A stretch of DNA of 64,000 bases from a virus: IMG/VR virus record IMGVR_UViG_3300023208_000004, positions 100,098 to 164,097 of that record; one strand, written 5' to 3'. The translations under genes were made by a program, and so were the position numbers. The notes beneath the pieces were generated by a model that saw only the letters and a list, made by a program, of their open reading frames with translations, ran no database searches and was not told where the DNA came from. Positions 9,936 to 18,572 of this stretch are shown piece by piece (within the stretch, counting starts at the first letter, position 1; each line of letters begins with the position of its first letter).

Positions 9936-10820
9936 TTAGCGAGTAACGTAATTCGTTTTTTTATAAATGCCGTCAGGTTGATTATTTTTATTCTTATTTT
10001 GGTAAATGGAGTGTTCAGTGTCATACCAGTCCACCAACTCTTTTACAGTAGTATCTTCGTGAATATCTGGCGGATTATTTTCTGAATTTTCTATTATTCT
10101 GATATTTCTTACTGTCTTGGAAAAAAGATTCAACTGATAATCAGAAAAAGCTATAATTGGTTTCCCAAAAAACTCATATGGCCTATCTTTACAAAAGCTA
10201 ATTTGGTTTATGACAAATGGAAGCGCCGCTAAAGACCCGAGACTTGTTTCTGAAAATTTAGAAAATGCCCTATTTTGTTCTTCTATTAAATTGTCTAGCT
10301 CAGACTCCTCTACGGCATCAAATTCATCACTAGAAAAAGCCTTTATTTTTAATTGTTCATCTTTATAGAACCCATGAAATACAAATAAAGAAAGCAAATA
10401 TTTTTGAGCCAAAATATCAGCGGTAGGATTTAGTGCGGAATACCTTTCCATTAACAAGCTGTTGAGTTCTTGTTTTTTTTCGGTAATTACTTTTTCTATA
10501 ACTTTTCTTTGCTCTAGGAGTGGCATATTGGCCACGACTTTTGAGTTGTCAGAAATTAAGTATTTTAATTCTAGGATTTTTTCTTCTTTTTCGGGAAGCC
10601 AAACTCCTTGTTCGGCTAGGATTTTAAGTTTTTCCGATTCAGTTGGAACACCCTCTGAGTTTTTTAACTTTATATAGGCTGATTTTTTTTCAGCAAAGAA
10701 TGAGTTATCTAATTCTGAAAAATGCTTTATATACCAACTCGTTTTTTCGCTAAAAGAATAGCCATTTACTATTTCCTTAAATAAGGAGCGAAAATTTTCA
10801 TATTCATCATAGACTAACAC
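9936..10820 (-). CDS. Tail-region protein, tape-measure-adjacent (unknown)
   Basis: 294-residue charged, mostly helical protein with no recognised domain. It lies directly upstream of the tape measure gene, 37 bases away, and 12 bases downstream of the 259-residue gene. Many tailed phages have tail assembly chaperones here, which is a positional inference only. Glu/Lys-rich helices around residues 60-130 look like coiled coil. I saw no programmed frameshift joining it to its neighbour. Confidence 0.75.
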   Translation of the reverse strand: MLVYDEYENFRSLFKEIVNGYSFSEKTSWYIKHFSELDNSFFAEKKSAYIKLKNSEGVPTESEKLKILAEQGVWLPEKEEKILELKYLISDNSKVVANMPLLEQRKVIEKVITEKKQELNSLLMERYSALNPTADILAQKYLLSLFVFHGFYKDEQLKIKAFSSDEFDAVEESELDNLIEEQNRAFSKFSETSLGSLAALPFVINQISFCKDRPYEFFGKPIIAFSDYQLNLFSKTVRNIRIIENSENNPPDIHEDTTVKELVDWYDTEHSIYQNKNKNNQPDGIYKKTNYVTR

Positions 10821-10832
10821 ATGATGATAAAA

Positions 10833-11612
10833 TTATACCGGCTCTTCCACTACGACATAATCATCAAATTCATTACTATATAAGTCTTCCAAATTCTTAA
10901 CGTCGTTTTGTGACAAAGACCCAGTTGTTGACCAATAGCTGACAAAATATGCAAGTTTCCTCATTACTTCATTAAGAAAAGCGTCGCCATTTTCTTCTGC
11001 TTTGTCGTATGAATCTAATTTCTGTTCATAAGAATCGCCCGTAAAGATAGGGACAAATTCTCCTTTTTCATTTTCAATTACGCCTAAGTGTAGCGTCCAC
11101 CAAAAGACCGCTTTGTTTCTTGCTTTGACTTCCGCCGTTTGATTAAAGATAGAGTAATACGGACTCTGGATAGAATCAATCTGTTGTTGAGTTTCTTGCA
11201 GTTGTAATAGAGTATCGTTTTGTTTTTTTTCTTGTTCTGGAGTTTTAGGAGTAATAGCTGCCGACTCTAATAGCTGCCTGTTGAGGTCTTTTCTTTTTAC
11301 GTCCAGAAGTTCTATGGTCTTTTTTTCGTCATCATTTAATGCGCCGCCATCGTTGTCATATCTTTTCGCAATCATATGAAGACTTAACAACCCTTCTTTC
11401 ATAAGTTGCGAAAGGGTTTTAGCATAGAAAGTTTCTGCGCCTTCTCTAAGTTTGCGCGTTGGTTTGATAAGTTTGACCTTGACAGGCTTGGCTTTTTTGA
11501 TAGACTTTGTTACTTCGACTTCTTTCCCTTCGTCTATCTTTTTTTCTGTAACTTTGTCTTCAATTTGTTTTTTGACAACGAATTCGCAAAGATATTTGTT
11601 GACTACTTCCAT
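10833..11612 (-). CDS. Tail-region protein, chaperone position (unknown)
   Basis: 259 residues. The N-terminal 50 are very Lys/Glu-rich, followed by a predicted coiled coil with QQQIDS around 140 and a more globular, aromatic C-terminal half ending in acidic VVVEEPV. It sits between the tail tube and tape measure genes, where assembly chaperones or tail completion factors are usually found. Function not recognised. Confidence 0.75.
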   Translation of the reverse strand: MEVVNKYLCEFVVKKQIEDKVTEKKIDEGKEVEVTKSIKKAKPVKVKLIKPTRKLREGAETFYAKTLSQLMKEGLLSLHMIAKRYDNDGGALNDDEKKTIELLDVKRKDLNRQLLESAAITPKTPEQEKKQNDTLLQLQETQQQIDSIQSPYYSIFNQTAEVKARNKAVFWWTLHLGVIENEKGEFVPIFTGDSYEQKLDSYDKAEENGDAFLNEVMRKLAYFVSYWSTTGSLSQNDVKNLEDLYSNEFDDYVVVEEPV

Positions 11613-11631
11613 AGATTTCCCCTTTACCTGA

Positions 11632-11952
11632 TTATTCTATTGTTAGGACGGCGTTTGATACAGTTTTTTTAATAATCTTACGTTGTTCTTGCGCGGTTTT
11701 TAATCTTTCTGGATTGATATAAAAATCAAACACATCCAATAAATTTGTAATTTCCCTAGAACACTCATTTCCAGAATCAAGTATTTTTTTTCTTAGTTGT
11801 TCTGATTTTTCTGCGGAAATTTTATTTTCTTTTTTTAAATCGTCAAGAACATTTAAATAATACTTAAACAGTCTTGTGATTGATTGGTGGACTTGAAGAT
11901 TAACAAAGTCCTTGTTATGAACGCCCTGTTCCTCAGTTGTGTAGTTTTGCAT
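11632..11952 (-). CDS. Small tail-region protein, chaperone position
   Basis: 106-residue helical protein, first gene after the tail tube gene and its terminator, 19 bases before the next gene. Position and size fit the first of a pair of tail assembly chaperones. There is no sequence signature to prove it. A GTGTAAATA motif lies upstream at 11968-11976. Confidence 0.7.
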   Translation of the reverse strand: MQNYTTEEQGVHNKDFVNLQVHQSITRLFKYYLNVLDDLKKENKISAEKSEQLRKKILDSGNECSREITNLLDVFDFYINPERLKTAQEQRKIIKKTVSNAVLTIE

Positions 11953-11976
11953 ACCTTATACCAAAGGTATTTACAC

Positions 11977-12010
11977 AAAAAATCCCGCACTGGACTTCTC
12001 CAACACGGGA
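11977..12010 (-). terminator. Rho-independent terminator after the tail tube gene
   Basis: Read on the minus strand, a TCCCG...CGGGA stem with inner TTGGA/TCCAG pairing is followed by six T. It lies 22 bases after the tail tube stop. It probably lowers expression of downstream tail genes relative to the abundant tube protein. Confidence 0.85.
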
Positions 12011-12031
12011 AATTTGGACTCTTATAACTGA

Positions 12032-12859
12032 TTACAGGCTTGTTTGGTCAGAGAAGGTTACGTCAACGCCTTCTGAATTAAAGTTATACGTTGCGCCGAC
12101 TTCTCCAGCGCCTTGATTGAAATTACGACTTACAAGTTTAGCATCATTAATTTGACATTTCAAGTGACCAAATTGAACAGCATTTGCTTGTTCGGCGGAA
12201 GTTCCTTCAATTGCGATTGTCCCCTTAAACGGAGGCTTTGCGACTTGAACGTTTGTTCCAGTTACTAAACTTTGCGCTCCGCTAATAACAGAATTGATGC
12301 ATGAAATAACTTCATTTGGCATATCAAAAGAAAACTTCGCAGAACGAGGGCAAGTGTCAAACGAACCATCTGGTGTAGTCAAACTGATTTGATTAATAAT
12401 AGGGGTCACAGCGGCCAAAGCGCTCGCGTGTTGTCCTCCGCCGATTGTAGTAGGAACTGCATCATAAGCAGGTTCTCCAACGCCAACGAATGACATATCA
12501 ACCATTACGAAGTTACCTTTGGAAGCGTCAATACTTAGACTTGACAAAATGCCCGACATTCCAAATCCATTTGGAACTACGCGAATATCAGAAACAGTCC
12601 CGGCCATAGAGTTGCCAGTCAATGTATTAATTATAGAAGCGGTAAGCGTGTGAGCATTGCCAGTGCCGCTGGCCAAGAAAATTTTAATATCAGATTTACA
12701 AGTTGCAACTTCCTTCTGGAAGCGTCCTGCTGACCCTAATTTTCCTAAAATAACAATGTCTTCCACTGGAATAGTCGTTTCGCATGATGCGGATTGCACT
12801 GGAAATTGTTTTCCATCTATCGTTGCAATTTGGCTTGAGTAAAGAGTTCTTGCTGGCAT
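12032..12859 (-). CDS. Major tail tube protein (putative)
   Basis: 275 residues, Gly/Ser/Thr/Val-rich with alternating beta-type segments, as expected for a tail tube fold. Three things support an abundant structural role: it lies before the chaperone-position genes and tape measure, it is followed by a strong terminator, and it shares an almost identical 5' leader with the major capsid and decoration genes. No tail sheath gene was found beside it, which argues for a non-contractile tail. Assigned by context and composition, not by similarity search. Confidence 0.75.
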   Translation of the reverse strand: MPARTLYSSQIATIDGKQFPVQSASCETTIPVEDIVILGKLGSAGRFQKEVATCKSDIKIFLASGTGNAHTLTASIINTLTGNSMAGTVSDIRVVPNGFGMSGILSSLSIDASKGNFVMVDMSFVGVGEPAYDAVPTTIGGGQHASALAAVTPIINQISLTTPDGSFDTCPRSAKFSFDMPNEVISCINSVISGAQSLVTGTNVQVAKPPFKGTIAIEGTSAEQANAVQFGHLKCQINDAKLVSRNFNQGAGEVGATYNFNSEGVDVTFSDQTSL

Positions 12860-12882
12860 AGTTTTTTCCTATTTTGTTAAAA
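12860..12882 (-). promoter_or_regulatory. Shared leader with ribosome binding site (tail tube)
   Basis: On the minus strand it reads TTTTAACAAAATAGGAAAAA, then CT and the ATG. The same block precedes the capsid and decoration genes. AGGA is the ribosome binding core. Confidence 0.8.
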
Positions 12883-12941
12883 GTGTCCAATATGTTTTAC
12901 AGATAAAAGCCTCTTCTGTGAAATTAAAAGTCCTATTTTTT

Positions 12942-13766
12942 TTACCCATGTGACCTTAATGTAGAGACTTCGAAATCAATAAAAGAGACATACAAATTAT
13001 CTCCGATATTTTTAATCTGAGAATTTGGCAAAACTTTTGATTCAGAGACTTTCCAAATGGTAGATTTTTGCCCAGTTGCATAAGTTTCATAATTATATTG
13101 AGTCCCCGTGTATGCTCCGCGAGCGTCAAAAGGCGGAGCGTCAACGAAATTCATTGTTTTTAAATTTGTATCTTTTAAAATGCCAGCGACAGCATCCAAA
13201 ACGTAGGTATTGTCACTAACAATTATAGCCCGAATGTCGGTAGATGTATTGTCCACGCCGCCCAAGGCGAAGGGCTTATTTTCACCACCCCTTTTTTTAA
13301 TAAAAACTGCTGGAATGATATACGTATCTGGAGCCAATCCGCTTAAAGTTTGAGGATATTTAGAATTTGTAAAGAATTTTTTTTCAAATACAATCGTTTC
13401 ATCTGGGTCTGTCGTCATGTAAACATTTACGTCTTTAATAGCGTAATTACCGCTTATTGTTGCTGAAACATTTGAAGAAAAATCGCAAGTCCCATTATAG
13501 TGATTTATAGCCAATAAATTGTTTTGGCCCACTGGCGAAAACGTATTATTTAAATATACACCAGTCATTAAATTAGCGCCCACGACTGAAGAATCATTCA
13601 CAAGTTGCTTAAAAGGTGCGGCATATGTAAACCTAGATTGATATTTATTGATTGATGGATAAAACACGCTCCCATAATTAGCAAAAGCATTTCCTTTTGT
13701 TAAAATTTCATGGTCAACGAACAACAAAAAACTAGATAAAAGTGAATGCTCAAATTGTTTTTTCAT
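12942..13766 (-). CDS. Virion protein between neck and tail tube genes (unknown)
   Basis: 274 residues, rich in Asn/Ser/Thr/Tyr and beta-prone, typical of a virion protein. It starts exactly where the upstream gene stops (13766). The position suggests a tail terminator or tail-completion component, or a second tail protein. No family recognised. Confidence 0.65.
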   Translation of the reverse strand: MKKQFEHSLLSSFLLFVDHEILTKGNAFANYGSVFYPSINKYQSRFTYAAPFKQLVNDSSVVGANLMTGVYLNNTFSPVGQNNLLAINHYNGTCDFSSNVSATISGNYAIKDVNVYMTTDPDETIVFEKKFFTNSKYPQTLSGLAPDTYIIPAVFIKKRGGENKPFALGGVDNTSTDIRAIIVSDNTYVLDAVAGILKDTNLKTMNFVDAPPFDARGAYTGTQYNYETYATGQKSTIWKVSESKVLPNSQIKNIGDNLYVSFIDFEVSTLRSHG

Positions 13767-14359
13767 TATTGTTTAAAAGAGTTTTTGAACTTCTCTATTA
13801 TATTAGAGATATACGGAACCTTACCAAAGGCTCCAGAACGTATAATGCTTGAAGACTGTAATCCACCCCCAGAACGAGAGCGAATGGAATTTCTTTTCAT
13901 GTATTGACCAAATCCAGATATTCCCTTTTCAATACCATATGCCCAACTATTCCCAGATTCCCAAGGGAGGGGTGTATTTTTCTCAATTTTTTCTTGACTA
14001 GGATAAGTGATTTTAAACTGCCAAGCTAATTTTAAAGCTCGTCCACGAGACATTTGGGTGTCTTCTAATAAAATTTGATTTAATTCTTTTGTTGGTCTGG
14101 TCCCATCCTGAAACCCAATAAAAGTAAAAAGATTTCCATATCCCCCAAGAGTATTGCTTATATTGGAAGCTCCAGTTCCACCCTCTATTTCTTGAGTAAC
14201 TGGATGAGCGGCAAAGGCTTGAAGCATTGCGTTTTTTCTTGATTTGAACAAGATGGAAGCCCTTCTCTCGGCAAGCTGCCAACCCTTAAAGCGCAAAGAC
14301 GTGGAGTTTGCTATTTTTTTAGCAATAGAATCTTTATCAATTTTAACATTTATAGTCAT
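13766..14359 (-). CDS. Neck/tail-completion protein (putative)
   Basis: 197 residues from ATG 14359 (MTINVKIDKDSIAKKIANST). The frame is open further upstream, but the previous gene's TAA overlaps this ATG as TAATG, the same arrangement as at 14805, so this start is preferred. Basic protein with ARAS-type helices and a Gly/Ser-rich C-terminal third. The position after two connector-like genes suits an HK97 gp10-like or tail-completion protein. Inference from context. Confidence 0.65.
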   Translation of the reverse strand: MTINVKIDKDSIAKKIANSTSLRFKGWQLAERRASILFKSRKNAMLQAFAAHPVTQEIEGGTGASNISNTLGGYGNLFTFIGFQDGTRPTKELNQILLEDTQMSRGRALKLAWQFKITYPSQEKIEKNTPLPWESGNSWAYGIEKGISGFGQYMKRNSIRSRSGGGLQSSSIIRSGAFGKVPYISNIIEKFKNSFKQ

Positions 14360-14805
14360 TATGTTATTTCGTCTAATGCGTAAATAAAAAGGCTCGCATT
14401 TAAAAATGTTTGTTTTTTTGGTCCGCCCACTATCTTCCAAAATTTGTTATCAAATCCAATTTTTTCAGTTTGACCACTTTGAATAAAAAACAAGCAATCC
14501 TGCCTTACTTTTACAGAGCAGTCCCCCTGTGTATATTTAGTTTCTATTGCGGATATAACATCGTTTTGCTTTTTGACTCGATTGTAGATAACTCTTGCGT
14601 CAAATATTCCAGACACGGGGACGTATGTATAATTTTCTGTATTTTGATTGTCTTCGTATCCGAATACCGTATTAACAGATGGAGTTGAAACAATGACTTT
14701 AATTGGCTCCTTAAATACTGTAATTGACCTAGAGAAAGTATCAAAATTCTCACCAAAACTTTCAGTGAGAGACGCTTTTTCTTCCAATGTTAGTAGGCTA
14801 GACAT
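14359..14805 (-). CDS. Head closure/neck protein (putative)
   Basis: 148 residues. It is coupled by TAATG overlaps to both upstream and downstream genes. Strand-rich C-terminal half (KFWKIVGGPKK). Size and position after the connector gene fit a head-closure (stopper) protein. No direct family match was made. Confidence 0.6.
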   Translation of the reverse strand: MSSLLTLEEKASLTESFGENFDTFSRSITVFKEPIKVIVSTPSVNTVFGYEDNQNTENYTYVPVSGIFDARVIYNRVKKQNDVISAIETKYTQGDCSVKVRQDCLFFIQSGQTEKIGFDNKFWKIVGGPKKQTFLNASLFIYALDEIT

Positions 14806-15290
14806 TATCTTCTATAAAATTTAGGAAAATTATTATGACTTTCTGTATCGTCTCCAGCGACTTGCAATGGCGTTGCATCTCCAAGAATAAAACCATTCAC
14901 CAATTTATAAAGTTCGTCAGATTCTTGTTTTTTGAGAGATGTCAAGGATTTGATAACTTCATTCTTGTTGACCATTCTTACTGTAGCTCCATCGTCTGAA
15001 ACTTCTATAACCGAGTTAGATTCAAGCGCCAATATTCTCGCTCTAATTTTTGAGTTGAGACGATGAATTGAATACATTTTTTTCAAAATAGCGGCGGCTT
15101 TTTCTGAAATTTCAACCCCATTTTCATCAAGAACCTCCAAAGTAACTTCATTAATTTGAAAGTTAGTAAAAATCAAATCATTCAATTCTCCTATTTTGTT
15201 TCTGACCCAGTATGCAATAGCTGGGACGCTCAAATCGGATGGTTCATCAAGCTCTTTAAAAATTTGGTCGGCAATTGTTACAACTTTCAT
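14805..15290 (-). CDS. Head-tail connector/adaptor protein (putative)
   Basis: 161 residues. The N-terminus MKVVTIADQIFKELDEPSD, followed by helices and an internal beta region, resembles the helical adaptor proteins (gp6/gp15-like) that bind the portal ring. First of the neck cluster reading toward the tail; five-base gap from the upstream gene. Moderate confidence from layout and pattern. Confidence 0.6.
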   Translation of the reverse strand: MKVVTIADQIFKELDEPSDLSVPAIAYWVRNKIGELNDLIFTNFQINEVTLEVLDENGVEISEKAAAILKKMYSIHRLNSKIRARILALESNSVIEVSDDGATVRMVNKNEVIKSLTSLKKQESDELYKLVNGFILGDATPLQVAGDDTESHNNFPKFYRR

Positions 15291-15295
15291 AATTT

Positions 15296-15634
15296 TTAAT
15301 ATGTGACCTCTGGATTTACTGATACGACCCCTTTGAAAACTTTAAATGCGCCAGTGACATTGCCACTAAATACTTCTATATCATAGACAAATTTACCTAC
15401 TGGCAATCCCGCCGTCCCAGTAGCATTTAAATTCAGGTCAATTAAACCACTGACATAAGAACTATGGATGGATGGATTTAAATTAAACAATACTCCGCTA
15501 GAACCGTATTGGTGGCGGATAAAACCACTTGCGCTGTGATTAGTTAAATTCAAAGCGTTTCCAGCAGAATCTACGCCAGTAAGTCTATTGGTGTAAAATT
15601 CTCCTTGATTAATTGTTAAGTTTAATAGTGTCAT
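15296..15634 (-). CDS. Small Ig-like virion protein
   Basis: 112 residues starting MTLLNLTINQGEFYTNRLTG. It has an NLT...GxFxxxLTGVDSAGNALNLT pattern and ends VFKGVVSVNPEVTY. This matches a small beta-sandwich family common in large marine phages, where it lies near neck or fibre genes. It probably decorates the virion or links fibres. The exact role is unknown. Confidence 0.65.
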   Translation of the reverse strand: MTLLNLTINQGEFYTNRLTGVDSAGNALNLTNHSASGFIRHQYGSSGVLFNLNPSIHSSYVSGLIDLNLNATGTAGLPVGKFVYDIEVFSGNVTGAFKVFKGVVSVNPEVTY

Positions 15635-15660
15635 GTTACACTAGTAATTACACCCCAAAG

Positions 15661-16335
15661 CTAAAACATACCCGTATTAAGTGCTATCCTTTTCCAGAAA
15701 TTGCCGCTCGTGCAAAGATATAAATAGTTCGAATCAAACGCCGCGTCTCCTTTTATTCCAGAGCTATATGACCCAGTAATTGTAGATTCTCTAATCTTTG
15801 TGCCGGTTATAAATCCTGATGGGTTCGATTTTTCATACAAAATTCCCGTTAAGTCACTTGTAACATACCCGTTTGGATTTTGTTCACGAGGATAAAATAG
15901 ACCAGTAGTTGTTCCTGTCCAAGATTTGATGGAATTGATTCCAGAGTCAAGATTAGAGCCAGTTAATATTAAACTACCAGAGAGCGCAACACCAGACATT
16001 GACAATTCATAAAATCCTATAACCCGCTCAGACCCTACAAATGCTTGAGAAAAATAACCAGTTCCAGCGTCTATCTTAAAATTTTTGCCAGATAAATGAA
16101 AATCAAATATAGGTGCTGAAGTTCCAAATCCCACTCTTCCATTAACGAAATCATAATAAAGTTCGGACCCCGCCAAATATCCGCTTTTATTAAATTGAAT
16201 TTGTTGATTTGTTCCGCTGGCAGGAGTTTGTCTAAATCCTGTGTATGGATTTATAACGTCAAGAATAAAACCAGAGATTTCTGGTTTGTAAATTTGTTCG
16301 ATTTGAATTAAATTTGCTCTACTCATGCTCCGCAT
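15661..16335 (-). CDS. Fibre-type virion protein
   Basis: 224 residues, rich in Gly/Ser/Thr/Asn. It contains a segment of the type GRVGFGTSAPIFDFHLSG that recurs in phage fibres and tailspikes, and ends in short YLCTSGNFWKRI strands. The N-terminal 35 residues may anchor it to the virion. ATG at 16335 is used; a second in-frame ATG follows three codons later. Confidence 0.65.
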   Translation of the reverse strand: MRSMSRANLIQIEQIYKPEISGFILDVINPYTGFRQTPASGTNQQIQFNKSGYLAGSELYYDFVNGRVGFGTSAPIFDFHLSGKNFKIDAGTGYFSQAFVGSERVIGFYELSMSGVALSGSLILTGSNLDSGINSIKSWTGTTTGLFYPREQNPNGYVTSDLTGILYEKSNPSGFITGTKIRESTITGSYSSGIKGDAAFDSNYLYLCTSGNFWKRIALNTGMF

Positions 16336-16364
16336 TTTATTACACAGGAGCCGGTATTGTTAGA

Positions 16365-16721
16365 TTATTTACCTTCGTCAAGGATTGCTTGGACTTCTTT
16401 TGATATTTTTTTAGGCTTCTTTGGTTGTTGAGGAGGGGCTCTAAATGAAGCTACGTGTTTTTTGAATTCCTTCATTAGTCTATCCCTCATAAGAGAGAGA
16501 TTATCTATTGCCACAATACCTACTTTAATAGCGTGCCTATGAAGGTCTGACCTGCTTGCCTCCATTAAGAATTGGTCATATTCTTCTTCGTTCATCGTCC
16601 CGTATTTTGATGTCCCATCATCGCCCCAAACTTGCTCTAATGTTTGTGGGACAAATTTTACAGCCTCTTCATCCTTCCCGTGAGTTTGGCGAATTGATTC
16701 TAGGCTTTTCTTTTTTGGCAT
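16365..16721 (-). CDS. Small capsid-adjacent protein
   Basis: 118 residues, highly charged, with a Pro/Lys-rich tail (PPQQPKKPKK). The DLHRHAIKVGIVAIDN...LMKEFKKH segment is a pattern I associate with conserved small proteins next to capsid genes in large phages; function unknown. GGGAAAGGAAAG upstream of the ATG provides a ribosome binding site. Confidence 0.7.
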   Translation of the reverse strand: MPKKKSLESIRQTHGKDEEAVKFVPQTLEQVWGDDGTSKYGTMNEEEYDQFLMEASRSDLHRHAIKVGIVAIDNLSLMRDRLMKEFKKHVASFRAPPQQPKKPKKISKEVQAILDEGK

Positions 16722-16773
16722 AAACTTTCCTTTCCCTTATTAGACTATGATAATAATATCGCCACGTTCTGTC

Positions 16774-16810
16774 TAAAAAAACAGAAAGGGAGAGAATTTC
16801 TTCTCTCCCT
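16774..16810 (-). terminator. Rho-independent terminator after the major capsid gene
   Basis: On the minus strand AGGGAGAG and CTCTCCCT form an 8-bp stem followed by TTCTGTTTTTTT, 30 bases past the capsid stop. Confidence 0.88.
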
Positions 16811-16840
16811 ATCTTTTGATTTTAAAAGTTGGTAGCGTAA

Positions 16841-17959
16841 TTAGACTACGATACCTGCAACTGCGCGAGCGTCCAAGCAAACACGACCTTCTTCAAGGAA
16901 TCCCCAGAAGCCAGCCTTGTCAACCCTCGAAAGATTGAACTGGTCATCTGGCATAACTCTGAATGTCCCACCGCTATCCGCTTGACGAGCCACTGGGCGC
17001 ACAAACGCTCCACGAGAGTTGTCAATACCGACAAGAATTTCGTCCGTGCCTGCTCCAGCCCATGAACCGCCACTTGAACCGGGAACGCTATTTCCAGCCG
17101 TAAATGAATGGAAAAGAACGTTGTATTTCTTACCAATACCAAGTTCAACGAGTTGATTGATATTCACACCGAAGATACCTTGCATACCAGCATTCTTCCA
17201 TACTTCCATCTTGAGTCCTTCTGGAAGGTTTTGGGCCGTATTAGCCGCGCTTGTATCAACCGGATTGAATGCAAAGGCGCGAATCTGAGCCTTAATTTCT
17301 GGACTTACATACAAGTCTGTTGGGCCATTGCTATAAACCCCATCTGGAGTATTACCAGAATAAGATTCATTAAGACGCACTTCACGAACCATCAAATTGT
17401 TCAAATCGGCAAGATTAAAACTATTTGCTGTGCCAGCGGCAATTACGTGCTTGAGAGCCGCGCCGCCCTTTGGAGTTGTTGAAGCTTCTGCGAGAGCCTT
17501 TAGAATAACCGCCCAACCGTTCTTTTCTTGTTTGATAAGAACTTCGTTAAGCAAACGTTCTACAGCTTTGCTGACAACATCAAGACGATGTTTGCGAGCA
17601 TAACGCTTATTGAAGGAAACCGCGCTATCGAGACGATAGGTTGCGATTTTCATTTCCTTAACGCCTTCGATTTGGTTGGTTGGTAAACCACCAGCCATGT
17701 TTTGACTCCAAACGGTTACATAACCATCTTGTTCGCCATAATACAAATCAAGAGGATAACTTGGGGAGTCATCTTCGTCAAATTCAACATTTGAGAAGAT
17801 GGAACTTACAGTTCCCTTGGTCATAAGAACCTTTTGAATCACCGGGCCAAGCCACGCGGCGAGCGCTTCTTGAGCTTCCATTGATGCTTGAAGATTTCTT
17901 GAACCGATTGCTTCGACTAGAGCGATTTGCTCTGGTGTTTCTTTTAGCTTGAAATTCAT
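16841..17959 (-). CDS. Major capsid protein (HK97-fold, putative)
   Basis: 372 residues. It lies after the prohead protease/scaffold and decoration genes and before the neck genes. The size, the N-terminal helical arm (EQIALVEAIGSRNLQASMEA) and the later segments RLNESYSG, TDLYVSPEIKAQIRAF and EILVGIDNSRGAFVRPVARQ match HK97-fold major capsid proteins of environmental phages. It has its own optimised leader and terminator, as expected for the most abundant virion protein. Confidence 0.93.
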   Translation of the reverse strand: MNFKLKETPEQIALVEAIGSRNLQASMEAQEALAAWLGPVIQKVLMTKGTVSSIFSNVEFDEDDSPSYPLDLYYGEQDGYVTVWSQNMAGGLPTNQIEGVKEMKIATYRLDSAVSFNKRYARKHRLDVVSKAVERLLNEVLIKQEKNGWAVILKALAEASTTPKGGAALKHVIAAGTANSFNLADLNNLMVREVRLNESYSGNTPDGVYSNGPTDLYVSPEIKAQIRAFAFNPVDTSAANTAQNLPEGLKMEVWKNAGMQGIFGVNINQLVELGIGKKYNVLFHSFTAGNSVPGSSGGSWAGAGTDEILVGIDNSRGAFVRPVARQADSGGTFRVMPDDQFNLSRVDKAGFWGFLEEGRVCLDARAVAGIVV

Positions 17960-17982
17960 AATTTTTTCCTATTTTGTTAAAT
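17960..17982 (-). promoter_or_regulatory. Shared leader with ribosome binding site (capsid)
   Basis: TTTAACAAAATAGGAAAAA then ATT and the ATG on the minus strand. Near-identical to the blocks before the decoration and tail tube genes. Confidence 0.8.
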
Positions 17983-17998
17983 GTTTTTTTATCCGAGA

Positions 17999-18538
17999 TT
18001 AGATGTCAAGTTTTACAGTGACGTAGCCGAGACTGTCTTTCGCGCTTAGGGCTTGTCCGACCTTTACCGCGCCATTACGCTGCGTAGAATCAATTAGTCC
18101 GTTGTCGCCCACATATAAAGAAGCTCCTGCGGTCACTGACCCAGTAAATCCGCTATACATGAATGTTCCGCGAGTTACGAGAGGCACAACTTGACCGCTT
18201 AATACCGCCTCCATTTCGGCTGCTTTGCGTGGATTAAACTTCAAAAGTTCTCCGTTTTCGTCAGTTTCCTTAACGTCGAAGAGCATCATTCCCACTACAG
18301 CGTCGCCCGTGCCAGCTACCGCAACTTTATAAGGCGTGCCGTATCTTTGTGAAACTGTATTGTTATATCCTGCTCCAACGTTTCCTAGCATTTCAAGTGA
18401 ATCTTGGTCAGTTGGCAAAAAGCCAGAGCCGACAATCTTTACTAGAGTGCCTTTGTTGGTTGGGATGCTGCCTGAAAAAGAAAATAAATTGATTACATCT
18501 CTTTCGTCATAGTCTCTGAATGGTCTTAGTGTTGGCAT
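17999..18538 (-). CDS. Head decoration/stabilisation protein (putative)
   Basis: 179 residues of beta-rich, Gly/Val-rich sequence (GVGDAVVGMMLFDV, VPLVTRGTFMYSG, ASLYVGDNGLI). This resembles capsid decoration proteins with a DUF2190-like pattern. It is immediately upstream of the capsid gene and uses the same high-expression leader. Confidence 0.75.
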   Translation of the reverse strand: MPTLRPFRDYDERDVINLFSFSGSIPTNKGTLVKIVGSGFLPTDQDSLEMLGNVGAGYNNTVSQRYGTPYKVAVAGTGDAVVGMMLFDVKETDENGELLKFNPRKAAEMEAVLSGQVVPLVTRGTFMYSGFTGSVTAGASLYVGDNGLIDSTQRNGAVKVGQALSAKDSLGYVTVKLDI

Positions 18539-18562
18539 AATTTTTCCTGTTTTTGTTAAATT
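18539..18562 (-). promoter_or_regulatory. Shared leader with ribosome binding site (decoration protein)
   Basis: TTTAACAAAAACAGGAAAAA then TT and the ATG on the minus strand, the third copy of the late high-expression leader. Confidence 0.8.
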
Positions 18563-18572
18563 GTTTTATTGA

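Noticed and set aside
10833-11952. Programmed frameshift joining tail chaperone-position genes
   Set aside because: The two frames are separated by 19 untranslated bases and no slippery heptamer was found at the junction.
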